DNA of 64,000 nt from Cupriavidus pauculus (GCF_008801835.1 NZ_VZOW01000001.1:372001-436000); one strand, 5' to 3'; positions 16,928-26,313 are shown, counted from the stretch's first letter. Translations and numbers: made by a program. Notes: a model not told the origin generated them from the letters alone.

Positions 16928-17862
16928 TGTCCGCGCTGAATTCCGACGATCTCGCGTGCTTTGTCTGCGTCGCCAGTACGCAGAGCATTTCGCGCGCGGC
17001 GCTCGAACTAGGCGCCGACCAGTCCACCGTCAGCAGGCAAATCGCCCGGCTGGAGGCGGCGCTCGATACGCGGCTGTTTCATCGCAGTGGACGCGGTGTG
17101 GTGCTGACGGAAGCTGGCACCACGCTGCTCGGCTACGCGCGTCAGGTAGCCGCCACGCTGTCGGAGGCGCGCGCCGCGGTGCGGGCATCGACCGCGCAGG
17201 GCCCTGCGCAACTGGTGATCGCCGCGCAGCCGACCATCGCCAATACCGCGTTCGCCGCCATCGGCACGGCGCTCAAGCAGCGCTTTCCGGCGACCAAACT
17301 GCGCTTTGTCGAGGGCCTGGCCAGCCCGGTGCTGGCGTGGCTGGCGGCTGGCGACATCGATGTGGCGCTGCTCTATCTGCCCGAGCAACAAGGCGCGCTC
17401 AAGGTGGACGTGCTGCTCGAAGAAGATCTCACGCTCGTCGCACCCACGTCGTGGACCCATCTGGGTCCGACCTTCCCCGCGCGCCGGCTCGGCGAAGTGC
17501 CGCTGATCCTGCCGAGCACGTCCAACGGGCTGCGCGTGCTGACTGAATCGCTGGCCGCGCGCGTCGGCATCACGCTCAACATGGCGATGGAATGCGATGC
17601 GTCGAATACGGTGGCGATGCGGCTGGTGGAAGACGGTTGCGGCGCGACGCTGCTGCCGTTTGCCGCGGTGGCCGACCGCGTTGCGCAGGGACGGCTGTTA
17701 TCGGCGCGTGTGGTCGAACCCGTGGTCACGCGACAGGTGGCGCTCACCACGGCGCGCAACCGGCCCGTGGTGCCGGAGCTGTGGGACATCATGCAAACGG
17801 TGCGGCAGTCGGTGCGCAACACGGTGATGTCTGGCGCGTGGCCCGGTGCGCGTCTGGTCTGA
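16927..17862 (+). CDS. LysR-family regulator of the tctC-ldh-garL-garR operon
   Basis: 311 residues; ATG overlaps the preceding stop (TGATG), so it is translated from the same mRNA. LysR helix-turn-helix DLACFVCVASTQSISRAALELGADQSTVSRQIARLEAALDTRLFHRSGRGVVLTEAG at the N-terminus, followed by a co-inducer domain. Being the last gene of the operon, it likely autoregulates it in response to the transported acid or an intermediate. The closest kind of regulator appears to be of the nitrogen-assimilation/CynR type by length, but I cannot name a ligand. Confidence 0.9.
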   Translation: MSALNSDDLACFVCVASTQSISRAALELGADQSTVSRQIARLEAALDTRLFHRSGRGVVLTEAGTTLLGYARQVAATLSEARAAVRASTAQGPAQLVIAAQPTIANTAFAAIGTALKQRFPATKLRFVEGLASPVLAWLAAGDIDVALLYLPEQQGALKVDVLLEEDLTLVAPTSWTHLGPTFPARRLGEVPLILPSTSNGLRVLTESLAARVGITLNMAMECDASNTVAMRLVEDGCGATLLPFAAVADRVAQGRLLSARVVEPVVTRQVALTTARNRPVVPELWDIMQTVRQSVRNTVMSGAWPGARLV

Positions 17863-17876
17863 CATCCCACGCAAAC

Positions 17877-17918
17877 GAAACGGGCGCGCCGCATCGAGAT
17901 GCGCGGCGCGCCCGTTTC
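17877..17918 (+). terminator. Strong GC hairpin after the LysR gene
   Basis: GAAACGGGCGCGCCGC and its exact reverse complement (16 bp) enclose a 10-nt loop, 15 bp after the lysR stop. There is no long T run behind it, only TTTC within the stem base, so termination efficiency is uncertain. Confidence 0.55.
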
Positions 17919-18046
17919 AGCGCGACCAGGCTTCATGCGGGCCTGGTCTACCCGGCCGACCTTAAGCGATACGTCGACGCCCTCCCGGCGTGATGCCAGA
18001 GAGGCGACGGCGGACCGTAATCGGCCGTGTCGATGCCGATTACTGG

Positions 18047-18385
18047 TTACTGCTTGGTCGTGCCTTGCTGCAATTCGACCTTTGCCGCCTCGTTGGCTGC
18101 CTTGTTGGCGTCCTTGCGCTCCTGCTTTGCGGCGCCCACTTCCTGCTTGTACTGGCCCTTTGCGGCGGCCTTCTCGGCCTTGTACTGGTCGCTGGCGGCC
18201 TTGCGTGCCTCGCGACGTTCCACCAGCGGATCCTTCGGCGGCTGGATCTGCGTGGTGCCCGGCGGCACCGCGGTCGAATCGGCCGGCGCGGTGGCCGGCG
18301 TCTGCGCAAAGGCCGTGGCGGAGATCAGGCCAGCGGTCAGCGCGCCGATCAGCGAAGTGGTGCGAATGATTCGATTTGTGGACAT
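18047..18385 (-). CDS. Small exported Lys/Ala-rich protein of unknown function
   Basis: 112 residues from the ATG at 18383-18385. Residues 1-27 form a signal peptide ending AFA|QT; the mature part starts with a Pro/Thr/Ala-rich stretch (28-50) and continues as a highly charged, probably helical segment made of repeated K-A-A/E/Q units (EARKAASDQYKAEKAAAKGQYKQEVGAAKQERKDANKAANEAAK). I do not recognise a named family; similar cell-envelope proteins occur widely in Burkholderiales. It stands alone, converging on the LysR gene and diverging from the GFA gene. Confidence 0.7.
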   Translation of the reverse strand: MSTNRIIRTTSLIGALTAGLISATAFAQTPATAPADSTAVPPGTTQIQPPKDPLVERREARKAASDQYKAEKAAAKGQYKQEVGAAKQERKDANKAANEAAKVELQQGTTKQ

Positions 18386-18712
18386 ATGAGACCTCTCAGC
18401 TGTTGTTATGGAGAGAACCGGTGCGGGTGGGCTCGGCCGTGTCGTCGGCCCCAGCCGCGCGATGCACTGGCGTTCAACGGCCAGGAAACAAAGCATCGCA
18501 TGCGTCATCCGCACACCGTGTTCCCGAGTTTAGTAGCGTTGTCGGGCCCCGCGTGCCGCATTCACACATCTCCTTACAAAAACTCGCGCGCGCTGACAGA
18601 CAACGCCTGACAACGCCACAGTTTTGGCCGCCCATGAAGCCACAACGCGCTTGATTGCGCCCATTGCGTCGCCCACACTGGATCGCATCGACAACCCGAT
18701 TCAGGAGTCGTT
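18386..18712. other. 327-bp gap between divergent genes
   Basis: Holds the promoters of the small exported protein (minus) and the GFA protein (plus). I see no convincing -35/-10 pair, operator dyad or RNA structure; a short direct repeat ACAACGCC occurs twice around 18599-18615. No coding sequence of its own is supported. Confidence 0.4.
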
Positions 18713-19198
18713 ATGCATCTCGAAGGTTCGTGCCAATGCGGTGCGGTGCATTTCAGTCTGGAATCCGATTCGCCCTACCCGTACATGCACTGTCATTGCT
18801 CGATCTGCCGCAAGACCGGGGGCAGCGGCGGCTATGGCATCAATCTGGGCGGCGACGCCAAGACGTTGCGCGTCAGAGGCCAGAAGCACGTCGCGCAGTT
18901 CCACGCCGTGATCCGCGAGCCCGGAAAGCGGCCGGTGCGATCGAAGGCGCTGCGGCATTTCTGCCGGCAATGCGGCAGCCCGCTGTGGCTGTGGGACGCG
19001 CGCTGGCCCGAGCTGGTGCATCCCAATGCGAGCGCCATCGATACACCGCTGCCCAAGCCGCCGGAGGTAGTGGAAGCGGCGCTGAACTGGGTCGCGCCCT
19101 GGGTCGACGTGCCGCGCGGCAAAGGGCACGTCCATACCGATACGTGGCCCGAGGAGTCGCTGCACGAATGGCATGAACGTCACGGCCTGCTGTCGTGA
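18713..19198 (+). CDS. GFA-family zinc protein (glutathione-dependent formaldehyde-activating-like)
   Basis: 161 residues; AGGAG seven bases before the ATG. Zinc-binding Cys motifs of the GFA fold: [10 protein letters not shown] (residues 6-15), [11 protein letters not shown] (27-37) and CRQCGSPLW (84-92). The family includes glutathione-dependent formaldehyde-activating enzyme and CENP-V-like proteins; most members have no known reaction. Apparently monocistronic. Confidence 0.88.
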   Translation: MHLEGSCQCGAVHFSLESDSPYPYMHCHCSICRKTGGSGGYGINLGGDAKTLRVRGQKHVAQFHAVIREPGKRPVRSKALRHFCRQCGSPLWLWDARWPELVHPNASAIDTPLPKPPEVVEAALNWVAPWVDVPRGKGHVHTDTWPEESLHEWHERHGLLS

Positions 19199-19319
19199 CA
19201 GACATCGTCGGACAGCCGCCGACATCGCCTTGCCTGCGCGCCGACAGACAGGGCACGTGCGGATTTCTATGCTCCAGTCACACAACTCGAACCACTCGAA
19301 CCGGCATCTGGAGCCCGCG

Positions 19320-20648
19320 ATGCGCCAATACCTGATCTATCCCCTGGCAACGCTGTTTTCGATCGCGGCGGTGACGCTGCTGGTCGGTTGCGGCGACTCC
19401 GCGAAACTGCCCGAGACGGCTGGTTTCGGCCCGACGCCCCAGTTGCCGGCGCCCAACAAAACAATGATTCCCACCGTGCATATTGCGCCGGCCAAGGGTT
19501 GGGACAACGGCAAGACGCCGGTGGCTGGCGAAGGCATGCGGGTGGCCGCTTTCGCCGACAAGCTCGATCATCCGCGCTGGCTCTACGTGCTGCCCAACGG
19601 CGACGTGCTGGTGGCGGAAACCAACGCCCCGCCCAAGCCCGAGGACAGCAAGGGCATTCGAGGCTGGGTCATGAAGAAGGTGATGAGCCGCGCTGGCGCG
19701 GGTACGCCCAGCGCCAACCGCATCACGCTGCTGCGCGATACCGACGGCGACGGCGTCGCAGATCAGCGCTCGGTGTTCCTGAAAGACCTGAACTCGCCAT
19801 TCGGCATGGTGCTGGTCGACAACGATTTCTACGTGGCGAATACCGACGCAGTGGTGCGCTACCGCTACACACCGGGACAGGCCAGCATCACCGAGCCCGG
19901 CCAGAAACTTGTGGATCTGCCGGCCGGGCCGCTGAATCATCACTGGACCAAGAACATCATCGCCAGCCCAGACGGCAGCAAGCTGTACGTGACGGTCGGA
20001 TCGAACAGCAACGCTGGCGAAAACGGCCTCGACAAGGAAGCGGGCCGGGCCGCGATATGGGAAGTAGACAGGCAGACCGGGCAGCACCGCGTGTATGCCA
20101 GCGGCCTGCGTAATCCAAACGGCATGGCCTGGGAGCCGACCACGCGCATGCTGTGGACGTCGGTGAACGAGCGCGACGAGATCGGCAGCGATCTGGTGCC
20201 CGACTACATCACGTCGGTGCGGGACGGCGGCTTCTACGGCTGGCCTTTCAGTTACTACGGGCAACACGTCGACGAGCGCGTGAAACCGCCCGCGCCCGAC
20301 ATGGTTGCCAAGGCCATCGTGCCCGACTACGCGGTGGGATCGCACACCGCCTCGATCGGCATGACCGGTGCGTCCGGCAACAGCCTGCCCGCGCGCTTTC
20401 ACGACGGCATGTTCGTGAGCCAGCATGGCTCGTGGAATCGCAAGCCACGCGCGGGCTACAAGGTGATATTCGTGCCGTTCGACCAAGGCAAGCCCAAGGG
20501 CGCGCCGTTCGACGTGCTTGACGGATTTCTCGATGACGAGGGCAACGCGCAGGGTCGTCCCGTCGGCGTGGCCGTCGACAAGCGCGGCGGCCTGCTGGTG
20601 GCCGACGATGTCGGCAATATGGTCTGGCGCGTCACGGGCGCCAACTGA
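19320..20648 (+). CDS. PQQ-type (sorbosone dehydrogenase family) beta-propeller lipoprotein
   Basis: 442 residues counted from the ATG at 19320, which gives a clean lipoprotein signal [24 protein letters not shown] with Cys24 as the lipidated residue; an upstream in-frame ATG would add 17 polar residues. The body has the features of the soluble glucose/sorbosone dehydrogenase propeller: [91 protein letters not shown] and [13 protein letters not shown]. These enzymes oxidise aldehydes or sugars in the periplasm with PQQ. No cytochrome or PQQ-synthesis gene is adjacent. Confidence 0.85.
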   Translation: MRQYLIYPLATLFSIAAVTLLVGCGDSAKLPETAGFGPTPQLPAPNKTMIPTVHIAPAKGWDNGKTPVAGEGMRVAAFADKLDHPRWLYVLPNGDVLVAETNAPPKPEDSKGIRGWVMKKVMSRAGAGTPSANRITLLRDTDGDGVADQRSVFLKDLNSPFGMVLVDNDFYVANTDAVVRYRYTPGQASITEPGQKLVDLPAGPLNHHWTKNIIASPDGSKLYVTVGSNSNAGENGLDKEAGRAAIWEVDRQTGQHRVYASGLRNPNGMAWEPTTRMLWTSVNERDEIGSDLVPDYITSVRDGGFYGWPFSYYGQHVDERVKPPAPDMVAKAIVPDYAVGSHTASIGMTGASGNSLPARFHDGMFVSQHGSWNRKPRAGYKVIFVPFDQGKPKGAPFDVLDGFLDDEGNAQGRPVGVAVDKRGGLLVADDVGNMVWRVTGAN

Positions 20649-20702
20649 ATCGGCATCGAGCGCGACGGCGATCCAGGACGGATACCGATGGGGCGTCGAA
20701 AG

Positions 20703-20737
20703 CAAAAAGCGGCGGCGCGAGCCCCTCGCGCCGCCGC
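20703..20737 (-). terminator. Terminator of the minus-strand porin
   Basis: A perfect 13-bp stem (GCGGCGGCGCGAG / CTCGCGCCGCCGC, loop CCC) at 20709-20737 is followed, read on the minus strand, by GCTTTTTGC. It lies 34 bp after the porin stop, between it and the convergent dehydrogenase gene. Confidence 0.75.
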
Positions 20738-20770
20738 AAGACCGCCCACCACGGCGGCCCGAAACAATGG

Positions 20771-21835
20771 TCAGAAGCGGTGCTGCAAGCCTGCCGTCAC
20801 GCCGACCTGATTGTTGGCATAGCCAACGAAATCCCGCGAGACACTCACGTTCTGACCATTGCGCGCCTTGGCGTAACCTGCGGACAGATAGGCCATGGAG
20901 CGTTTGGAAAGATTGTATTGAGCGCGCACCGAGAACAGGATCGGATCCGCATCGGTGTCGCCCTTGATGTTCTGCTTGTAGACCGCGCCATACAACGTGA
21001 AGGCGGGCGTAAAGTCGTACGCTGCGCCCACCCAGTACAGATCGCTCAATTGCTTGGCCGCTGCCGTGGTGAACGTCTTGCGATAGTTGCGGTAGCCAGC
21101 GTAGACCGACAGCGCGCCGAAATCGTAGCTTGCGCCAGCGTGGATGCCCTGCACGTAATCGACCGAATCAGCCGGGGTGGTGCTGGTGCCCGCGCCCATC
21201 TGGCGATCCCACGTCAGCGCCGCGGCAAATTTGCCGGCGTTGTAGCCCAGGCCCAGGTCGTACTTGGAAGAACTCTTGAAGCTGCCCGGCACTTCGCCGA
21301 ACGACATCGTGCCGCCCAGCTTGACCGGTCCGAACTGGCCGTCGTATCGCACGACATTGGCCGAGCGCGAGAACATGCCGTCCTTGCGACCGCCCGTGGC
21401 GGTGGCAGACGTCGCCCACGAATAATTCGGCGCATAGCCCATCGGATCGAAAGGCAGCATGAAGTCATAGGTGGTGGTGAAATCGCGGCCCATGCGGATG
21501 CTGCCCAGCGTCTTGTCCTGCAGGCCCACCCAGGCGCGGCGGTCGAACAACGTGTTGTCGGTATCGAGCTTGCCGGTGTCGATGGCGATGCCCGATTCGA
21601 GCGCGAAGATCGCCTGCCGGCCGCCGCCGAGGTCTTCCGTGCCGCGCAGGCCCCAGCGCGAAGTGTTCTTGCCGCCCGAGGTCATCTTGACCTGCGAGTT
21701 GCCGTTCGGGCCGGCATGGCTCACATATTCGACACCCGCGTCCACCAGGCCGTACAGCGTCACGCTCGATTGCGCCGCCGCGCCGCCAGATACCGCGCAT
21801 CCCAACACCGCCACAGCCACTGCCTTGCGATTCAT
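20771..21835 (-). CDS. Outer-membrane porin adjacent to a TctDE-like two-component system
   Basis: 354 residues from the ATG at 21833-21835 (AGGAGAC just upstream). Signal peptide to residue 21 (GGAAA|QS), mature start SSVTLYGLVDAGVEYVSHAG, porin loop-strand pattern, and terminal Phe (GLQHRF). Diverges from the response regulator across 199 bp, an arrangement seen with TctD/TctE-controlled outer-membrane porins (OpdH/OprD-like roles in carboxylate uptake). I infer that this porin is the regulated target, with carboxylates as cargo. Confidence 0.92.
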   Translation of the reverse strand: MNRKAVAVAVLGCAVSGGAAAQSSVTLYGLVDAGVEYVSHAGPNGNSQVKMTSGGKNTSRWGLRGTEDLGGGRQAIFALESGIAIDTGKLDTDNTLFDRRAWVGLQDKTLGSIRMGRDFTTTYDFMLPFDPMGYAPNYSWATSATATGGRKDGMFSRSANVVRYDGQFGPVKLGGTMSFGEVPGSFKSSSKYDLGLGYNAGKFAAALTWDRQMGAGTSTTPADSVDYVQGIHAGASYDFGALSVYAGYRNYRKTFTTAAAKQLSDLYWVGAAYDFTPAFTLYGAVYKQNIKGDTDADPILFSVRAQYNLSKRSMAYLSAGYAKARNGQNVSVSRDFVGYANNQVGVTAGLQHRF

Positions 21836-21957
21836 CCCAGTCTCCTTGATTGGTTCTAGTTGTGAATGGGGCGGATGGTATGGGGCGCGCACTTTCAGTT
21901 CGCTTTCGAAGCGTCCTTCATTTCGGGCGTGGGGCATGCACCACGATTGGGAGTTTC

Positions 21958-21967
21958 CCTAGCTAGG
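21958..21967. promoter_or_regulatory. Palindrome CCTAGCTAGG in the porin/tctD divergent promoter region
   Basis: A perfect 10-bp palindrome between the two divergent starts, 68 bp before the response-regulator ATG. A looser dyad CGTGG-N8-CCACG sits at 21928-21945. Either could be a response-regulator site; neither matches a consensus I can name. Confidence 0.3.
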
Positions 21968-22034
21968 CACGCCCTGCCCGTTGCAGGTATCACTCCTCGC
22001 GCGACATTTGCAGACCTGCCTTGCAGTAGCCCCC

Positions 22035-22727
22035 ATGCGTATCCTCCTTGCCGAAGACAATCTCAGACTGGCCGAATCCCTCAAGGAATCGCTGAGCCAG
22101 AGCGGCTTCACGGTCGATTGCATGCACGACGGCGCCAGTGCCGACCACCTACTGACCACGCAGGACTATGCGCTGGCGATCCTCGACATCGGCATGCCGC
22201 GCCTGGACGGGCTGGAAGTGCTGCGCAGACTGCGCCAGCGTCGCAATCCGTTGCCGGTGTTGATCCTGACCGCGCATGGATCGGTCGAAGACCGCGTGCG
22301 GGGACTCGACCTGGGCGCTGACGACTATCTGGCCAAGCCTTTCGCGCTGAGCGAGCTCGAAGCGCGCGCGCGGGCGTTGATTCGCCGCAGCCACGGCCAC
22401 GATCGCACGGGCCTGCACTGCGGCCCGCTGCACTACGACACGGTGAGTCGCGCTTTCACGTTGCATGGGGAATTGCTGCAGCTCACCGGCCGCGAGCGCG
22501 CCGTGCTGGAGGTACTGCTGCTGCGCGACGGCCGCGCGGTGAACAAGGCGGCCCTGTCGGAAAAGATCTTCGGCATCGACGAATCGGTCAACGCGGATGC
22601 CATCGAAATCTATGTGTATCGGCTGCGCAAGAAGCTGGAAGGCAGCGGCGTGGGCATCGTCACGCTGCGCGGCCTTGGCTATCTGCTCGAAGCACGCGAC
22701 GCGGCCACGGTGGATCCGCATCCATGA
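22035..22727 (+). CDS. OmpR-family response regulator, TctD-like
   Basis: 230 residues. Receiver domain: acidic pocket LLAEDN (residues 4-9), phosphoacceptor Asp near 50 in LAILDIGMPRLDGLEVL, and conserved Lys in DDYLAKPFALSELEAR. C-terminal winged helix of the OmpR type: LTGRERAVLEVLLLRDGRAVNKAALSEKIFG ... NADAIEIYVYRLRKKLEGSGVGIVTLRGLGYLLE. The kinase gene overlaps by 4 bp. The pair resembles TctD/TctE, which in Salmonella and Pseudomonas control tricarboxylate transport; the divergent porin fits such a role. Confidence 0.93.
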   Translation: MRILLAEDNLRLAESLKESLSQSGFTVDCMHDGASADHLLTTQDYALAILDIGMPRLDGLEVLRRLRQRRNPLPVLILTAHGSVEDRVRGLDLGADDYLAKPFALSELEARARALIRRSHGHDRTGLHCGPLHYDTVSRAFTLHGELLQLTGRERAVLEVLLLRDGRAVNKAALSEKIFGIDESVNADAIEIYVYRLRKKLEGSGVGIVTLRGLGYLLEARDAATVDPHP

Positions 22728-24112
22728 AGTCCGGCAGCCTGCGGCTGCAACTGACGCTATGGTTGCTGCTGCCGCTGCTGGGGCTGCTGGCGCTGGACGC
22801 TTGGTTGACCGACCGCCGTGCGATGGCCGCCGCGCACCAGGCATTCGACCGCACGCTGGCCGCGTCGCTCAAAGCCATGCGCGAGGGCATCAGCCTGCGC
22901 GATGGGCGGGTTGAAGTGGAAGTGCCCTATCTGGCGTTGGAAGTCTTCGATGCCGAAGCCGGCTCGCGCATCTTCTACCAGATTCGCGACGAGCATGGCG
23001 CGACCATCACCGGCTACGAAAATCTGCCGATGCCGCCGCGGCAAGTGCGCGCGCTGTACCGCACGCAGTTCTACGACGCCGACTACCAGGGCATGCCCGT
23101 GCGCATGGCGTCGATGGCGCTGCCGCTGCACGATGTGCGATCCGCGCGCACGCAAATGGTATGGGTGCTGATTGCCGAATCGACCGAGCCGCGCGAGCGT
23201 CTCGCGTATGAGATTCTGATTGGCTCGCTGCAGCAGGAGCTGATACTGGTGACCCTGGCGCTGGCAATCGTCTGGTTTGGCGTGCGGCGCGGCCTGCGGC
23301 CGCTGCACAAGTTGTCCGACGCAGTAGCCGCGCGCGGCCCCGACGATCTCGATCCGCTGGAAGACATGACGTTGCCCGTGGAAACCAAGCCGCTGGTATC
23401 GGCGGTGAACCAGTACGTCGGGCGGCTGCATCGGATGGTGCAAGGCCGCAAGCGATTCTTTGCCGACGCCGCGCACCAGTTGAAAACGCCGCTGGCGATC
23501 ATCCAGGCCGAGTCGGAACTGGCGCTGCGTGAGAAGGATCTGCCCGGCGTTCGCGTCCATCTGCACAGGCTGCACGATTCGGTTCAGCTTGCCGCCCGGG
23601 AAGTGGCGCAGTTGTTGTCGCTGTCGCGGCTGGAGCCGGACAGCGGCTACGCGCCCGCCATGAGGCCACTGCGGATCGACCAGCTTGCGTCGTCGATCAC
23701 GCTCGATTGGGCGCCGCTTGCGCGGCGCGATGGCGTCGACCTGGGTTTCGAAGGCGGTGCGCCGCTTGAGATCGACGGTCAGGCCGAATTGCTGCAGGAA
23801 ATGCTCGGCAACCTGATCGACAACGCCATCCGCTATGCCGGCCGCGGCGCCGTCGTCACCGTGCGCGTCGACGGTCATCGCCTGCTGGTTGAAGACAATG
23901 GCCCTGGCGTGGCGGCCTCCGAACGCGAATCGGTTTTCAAACGCTTCTATCGCGGCGCTGCCAGCGCCAATCGCGCCGGCAGCGGACTGGGCCTGTCGAT
24001 TGTGCGCGAGATCGCGCGGCTGCATGGGGCCGCGGTGTCGCTACACGAGACGCGCGGCGGCGGGCTGACGGTCGAGATCGACTTTGACTCGAAGCGGGAC
24101 GCGGTCGGCTGA
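22724..24112 (+). CDS. Membrane sensor histidine kinase, TctE-like
   Basis: 462 residues; ATG overlaps the regulator stop (ATGA). First membrane helix LRLQLTLWLLLPLLGLLALDAWL (about 5-27), a periplasmic domain of about 140 residues, second helix LQQELILVTLALAIVWFGV (about 172-190), HAMP-like linker, then H-box FFADAAHQLKTPLAIIQAESELAL with His near 251, N-box LGNLIDNAIRYAG, and G-boxes VEDNGPGVA and GSGLGLSIVREIARLHG. Signals to the upstream response regulator. The periplasmic ligand is probably a carboxylate by analogy with TctE; not shown by sequence. Confidence 0.93.
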   Translation: MKSGSLRLQLTLWLLLPLLGLLALDAWLTDRRAMAAAHQAFDRTLAASLKAMREGISLRDGRVEVEVPYLALEVFDAEAGSRIFYQIRDEHGATITGYENLPMPPRQVRALYRTQFYDADYQGMPVRMASMALPLHDVRSARTQMVWVLIAESTEPRERLAYEILIGSLQQELILVTLALAIVWFGVRRGLRPLHKLSDAVAARGPDDLDPLEDMTLPVETKPLVSAVNQYVGRLHRMVQGRKRFFADAAHQLKTPLAIIQAESELALREKDLPGVRVHLHRLHDSVQLAAREVAQLLSLSRLEPDSGYAPAMRPLRIDQLASSITLDWAPLARRDGVDLGFEGGAPLEIDGQAELLQEMLGNLIDNAIRYAGRGAVVTVRVDGHRLLVEDNGPGVAASERESVFKRFYRGAASANRAGSGLGLSIVREIARLHGAAVSLHETRGGGLTVEIDFDSKRDAVG

Positions 24113-24188
24113 TACAAGCCTGATATCGGACGCTGCCGCATGCCTCGGCGCGGGGCAGCCCGAGACCGCACCGGGCTTCGGGCGACGT

Positions 24189-24632
24189 TCAACTGCCGGC
24201 GCCCTTCGACAGGTTGGCGCGGGCGCGCTGCAGGAAATCCAGGAACTGATCGGTCTCCGCGGCGCCGAAGCCGTTGAGCGCCTGGAGCGTGACTTCGTCG
24301 CCAACCTCGCGCGCGGCGTCCAGCGCCTGGTCGGCCTTGTCGGTCATGCGCACCATCCGTTCGCGCCGATCCAGCGGATTGGGGCGACGGGCGATCCATC
24401 CGCCCTCTTCCATGCGGTCCAGCAGCCGGCCTGCGGAAATCGGCGCTACTTCCATCAGATCGGCCAGGCAAACCTGATTCATCTCGCCGTGATACGACAA
24501 ATAGGCGAGCGCCCGGTACTGCGCCCGGGTCAGGTCCAGCTTTGCACGCGAGAGTTCGTCGAAACGCTTGCCTGACAGGCGTCCAACGTCCGCCACCAGA
24601 AAGCCAAATCGCTTTTCAAGATCCTTTTCCAT
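24189..24632 (-). CDS. MarR-family regulator of the adjacent exporter
   Basis: 147 residues from the ATG at 24630-24632. Winged-helix pattern LTRAQYRALAYLSYHGEMNQVCLADLMEVAPISAGRLLDRMEEGGWIARRPNPLDRRERMVRMTDKA, including the D-R-R-x-R wing typical of MarR. Diverges from a DHA2 efflux gene across 133 bp that contain a palindrome suited to a MarR dimer, so it probably represses the exporter and itself and is released by an aromatic or drug-like ligand. Confidence 0.92.
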   Translation of the reverse strand: MEKDLEKRFGFLVADVGRLSGKRFDELSRAKLDLTRAQYRALAYLSYHGEMNQVCLADLMEVAPISAGRLLDRMEEGGWIARRPNPLDRRERMVRMTDKADQALDAAREVGDEVTLQALNGFGAAETDQFLDFLQRARANLSKGAGS

Positions 24633-24720
24633 GCGCGCGATTATAGGGATTGGCGGCGTTCGCATACCTTCGGATCCCCGGAAATTATCGAAACACCGCA
24701 CATCGCCTGTCGCGCATATA

Positions 24721-24734
24721 ATAAGCACGCTTAT
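24721..24734. promoter_or_regulatory. Candidate MarR operator ATAAGC-AC-GCTTAT
   Basis: Perfect 6-bp dyad with a 2-bp centre, embedded in TATATAATAAGCACGCTTATCA. It lies 32 bp before the exporter ATG and overlaps AT-rich promoter-like sequence (TATAAT-like at 24716-24722), the position expected for a repressor site serving the divergent MarR and exporter genes. Confidence 0.55.
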
Positions 24735-24765
24735 CAATTAGTCGGCAATTCGTCCGAACCGCTCC

Positions 24766-26313
24766 ATGTCCTCCGTGGTCCCCGCGCCCGCCCAGACCGC
24801 TGGCAAGCCGCTCAATCGCCCGATGATCACGCTTTCGATCATGCTGGCCACCTTGATCCAGACGCTCGACAGCACCATCGCCAATGTGGCGTTGCCGCAT
24901 ATGCAAGGCGCGCTGTCGGCCTCGCAGGATGAAATCACCTGGGTCCTGACCTCATATATCGTCGCCGCGGCCATTGCCACGCCGCTCACCGGCTGGCTGT
25001 CGGACCAGTTGGGCGTGAAGAAGCTGCTGGCGATCTCGATTGGCGGCTTCACGATTGCATCGGCGTTGTGCGGCATGGCGGACTCGCTGACGCAGATCGT
25101 GGCCGCGCGGCTGTTGCAGGGGATTTTCGGCGCGGCGCTGGTGCCGTTGTCGCAATCGATCCTGCTCGATATCAATCCGCCTTCGCGACAGGGGCAGGCG
25201 ATGGCCGTCTGGGGCATGGGCGTGATGGTCGGGCCGATCCTGGGGCCGACGCTCGGCGGGTGGCTGACTGACAGCTACAACTGGCGCTGGGTCTTTTTCA
25301 TCAACGTGCCGATCGGCGCGTTTGCATTGTTTGGGGTGCTGGCGACGCTGCCCAACCGCGCCCCGGCACGGAGCATGAAGTTCGACGCTTTCGGCTTTGC
25401 CACGCTGAGCCTGGCGATCGGCGCGCTGCAGGCCATGCTCGATCGCGGCGAGCAACTCGACTGGTTCGGGTCGCTCGAAATCCGCATCGAAGCGCTGCTT
25501 TGCGTGATCGCGTTCGCTTATTTTGTCGTGCATACGGCCACGGCCGGCGAACGTTCGTTCTTTCGCTCGGCGTTGCTGAAGGACCGCAATTTCGTCACCG
25601 GTGCGTGCTTTATTTTCGTGATCGGCGCGGTGATGTACGCCACGCGCGCGCTGCTGCCGCCGATGCTGCAGAACCTGATGGGCTATCCCGTCGCCACCAC
25701 CGGGCTCGTGACCGCGCCCAGCGGCATCGGCACCATGATCTCGATGATGCTGGCCGGCCGGCTGCTGCGGCACGTGGACGCCCGGTTGCTGCTGTTGTCA
25801 GGATTTCTGATATCGGCCTTCGCGCTGTGGCAGATGATGGGTTACACGATCGTGCTGTCGGTCTCGGACATCGTCTGGCCCGGCGTGATCCAGGGCTTTG
25901 GGCTGGGGCTGGTGTTCGTGCCGCTTTCGGCGCTGACGTTTTCCACGCTGCAACCGGCGTTGCGCGCCGATGGCACCGCCACCTACAGCCTGATGCGCAA
26001 TATCGGCAGCAGCATCGGCATTTCGCTGATCCAGACCATGATGACGCGCAACACGCAAGTGGCGCACAGCGATCTGGTCACCCACGTCAATCCCTACAAT
26101 CATGCACTGCAATCGATGCTCGCGCAGGGATCGCGCCTCGACCTTGCGCTGCTCGGACGCACCATTGACCAGCAGGCGGCAATGATCGCGTACCTGAACG
26201 ACTTCAAGGCGATGTTCATCGCCACGCTGGTGGTGGTGCCGCTGATCCTGCTGATCCGGCCGGCGCCGCGGCACGACGGTGACGATACGCTGGCGCACGC
26301 CGCGATGGATTGA
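24766..26313 (+). CDS. DHA2-family MFS drug exporter (EmrB-like)
   Basis: 515 residues, about 14 predicted membrane helices. Motifs of the drug:H+ antiporter-2 group: LIQTLDSTIANVALPHMQGALSASQDEITWVLTSYIVAAAIATPLTGWLSDQLG (helix 1, motif D1 and motif A), LVPLSQSILLDINPPSRQGQAMAVWGMGVMVGPILGPTLGGWLTDSYNWRWVFFINVPIG (motif C and the RWxFxxNxPxG loop). EmrB pumps hydrophobic compounds with a membrane-fusion partner EmrA and an outer-membrane channel; neither is encoded here. Divergent MarR gene likely regulates it. Confidence 0.93.
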   Translation: MSSVVPAPAQTAGKPLNRPMITLSIMLATLIQTLDSTIANVALPHMQGALSASQDEITWVLTSYIVAAAIATPLTGWLSDQLGVKKLLAISIGGFTIASALCGMADSLTQIVAARLLQGIFGAALVPLSQSILLDINPPSRQGQAMAVWGMGVMVGPILGPTLGGWLTDSYNWRWVFFINVPIGAFALFGVLATLPNRAPARSMKFDAFGFATLSLAIGALQAMLDRGEQLDWFGSLEIRIEALLCVIAFAYFVVHTATAGERSFFRSALLKDRNFVTGACFIFVIGAVMYATRALLPPMLQNLMGYPVATTGLVTAPSGIGTMISMMLAGRLLRHVDARLLLLSGFLISAFALWQMMGYTIVLSVSDIVWPGVIQGFGLGLVFVPLSALTFSTLQPALRADGTATYSLMRNIGSSIGISLIQTMMTRNTQVAHSDLVTHVNPYNHALQSMLAQGSRLDLALLGRTIDQQAAMIAYLNDFKAMFIATLVVVPLILLIRPAPRHDGDDTLAHAAMD

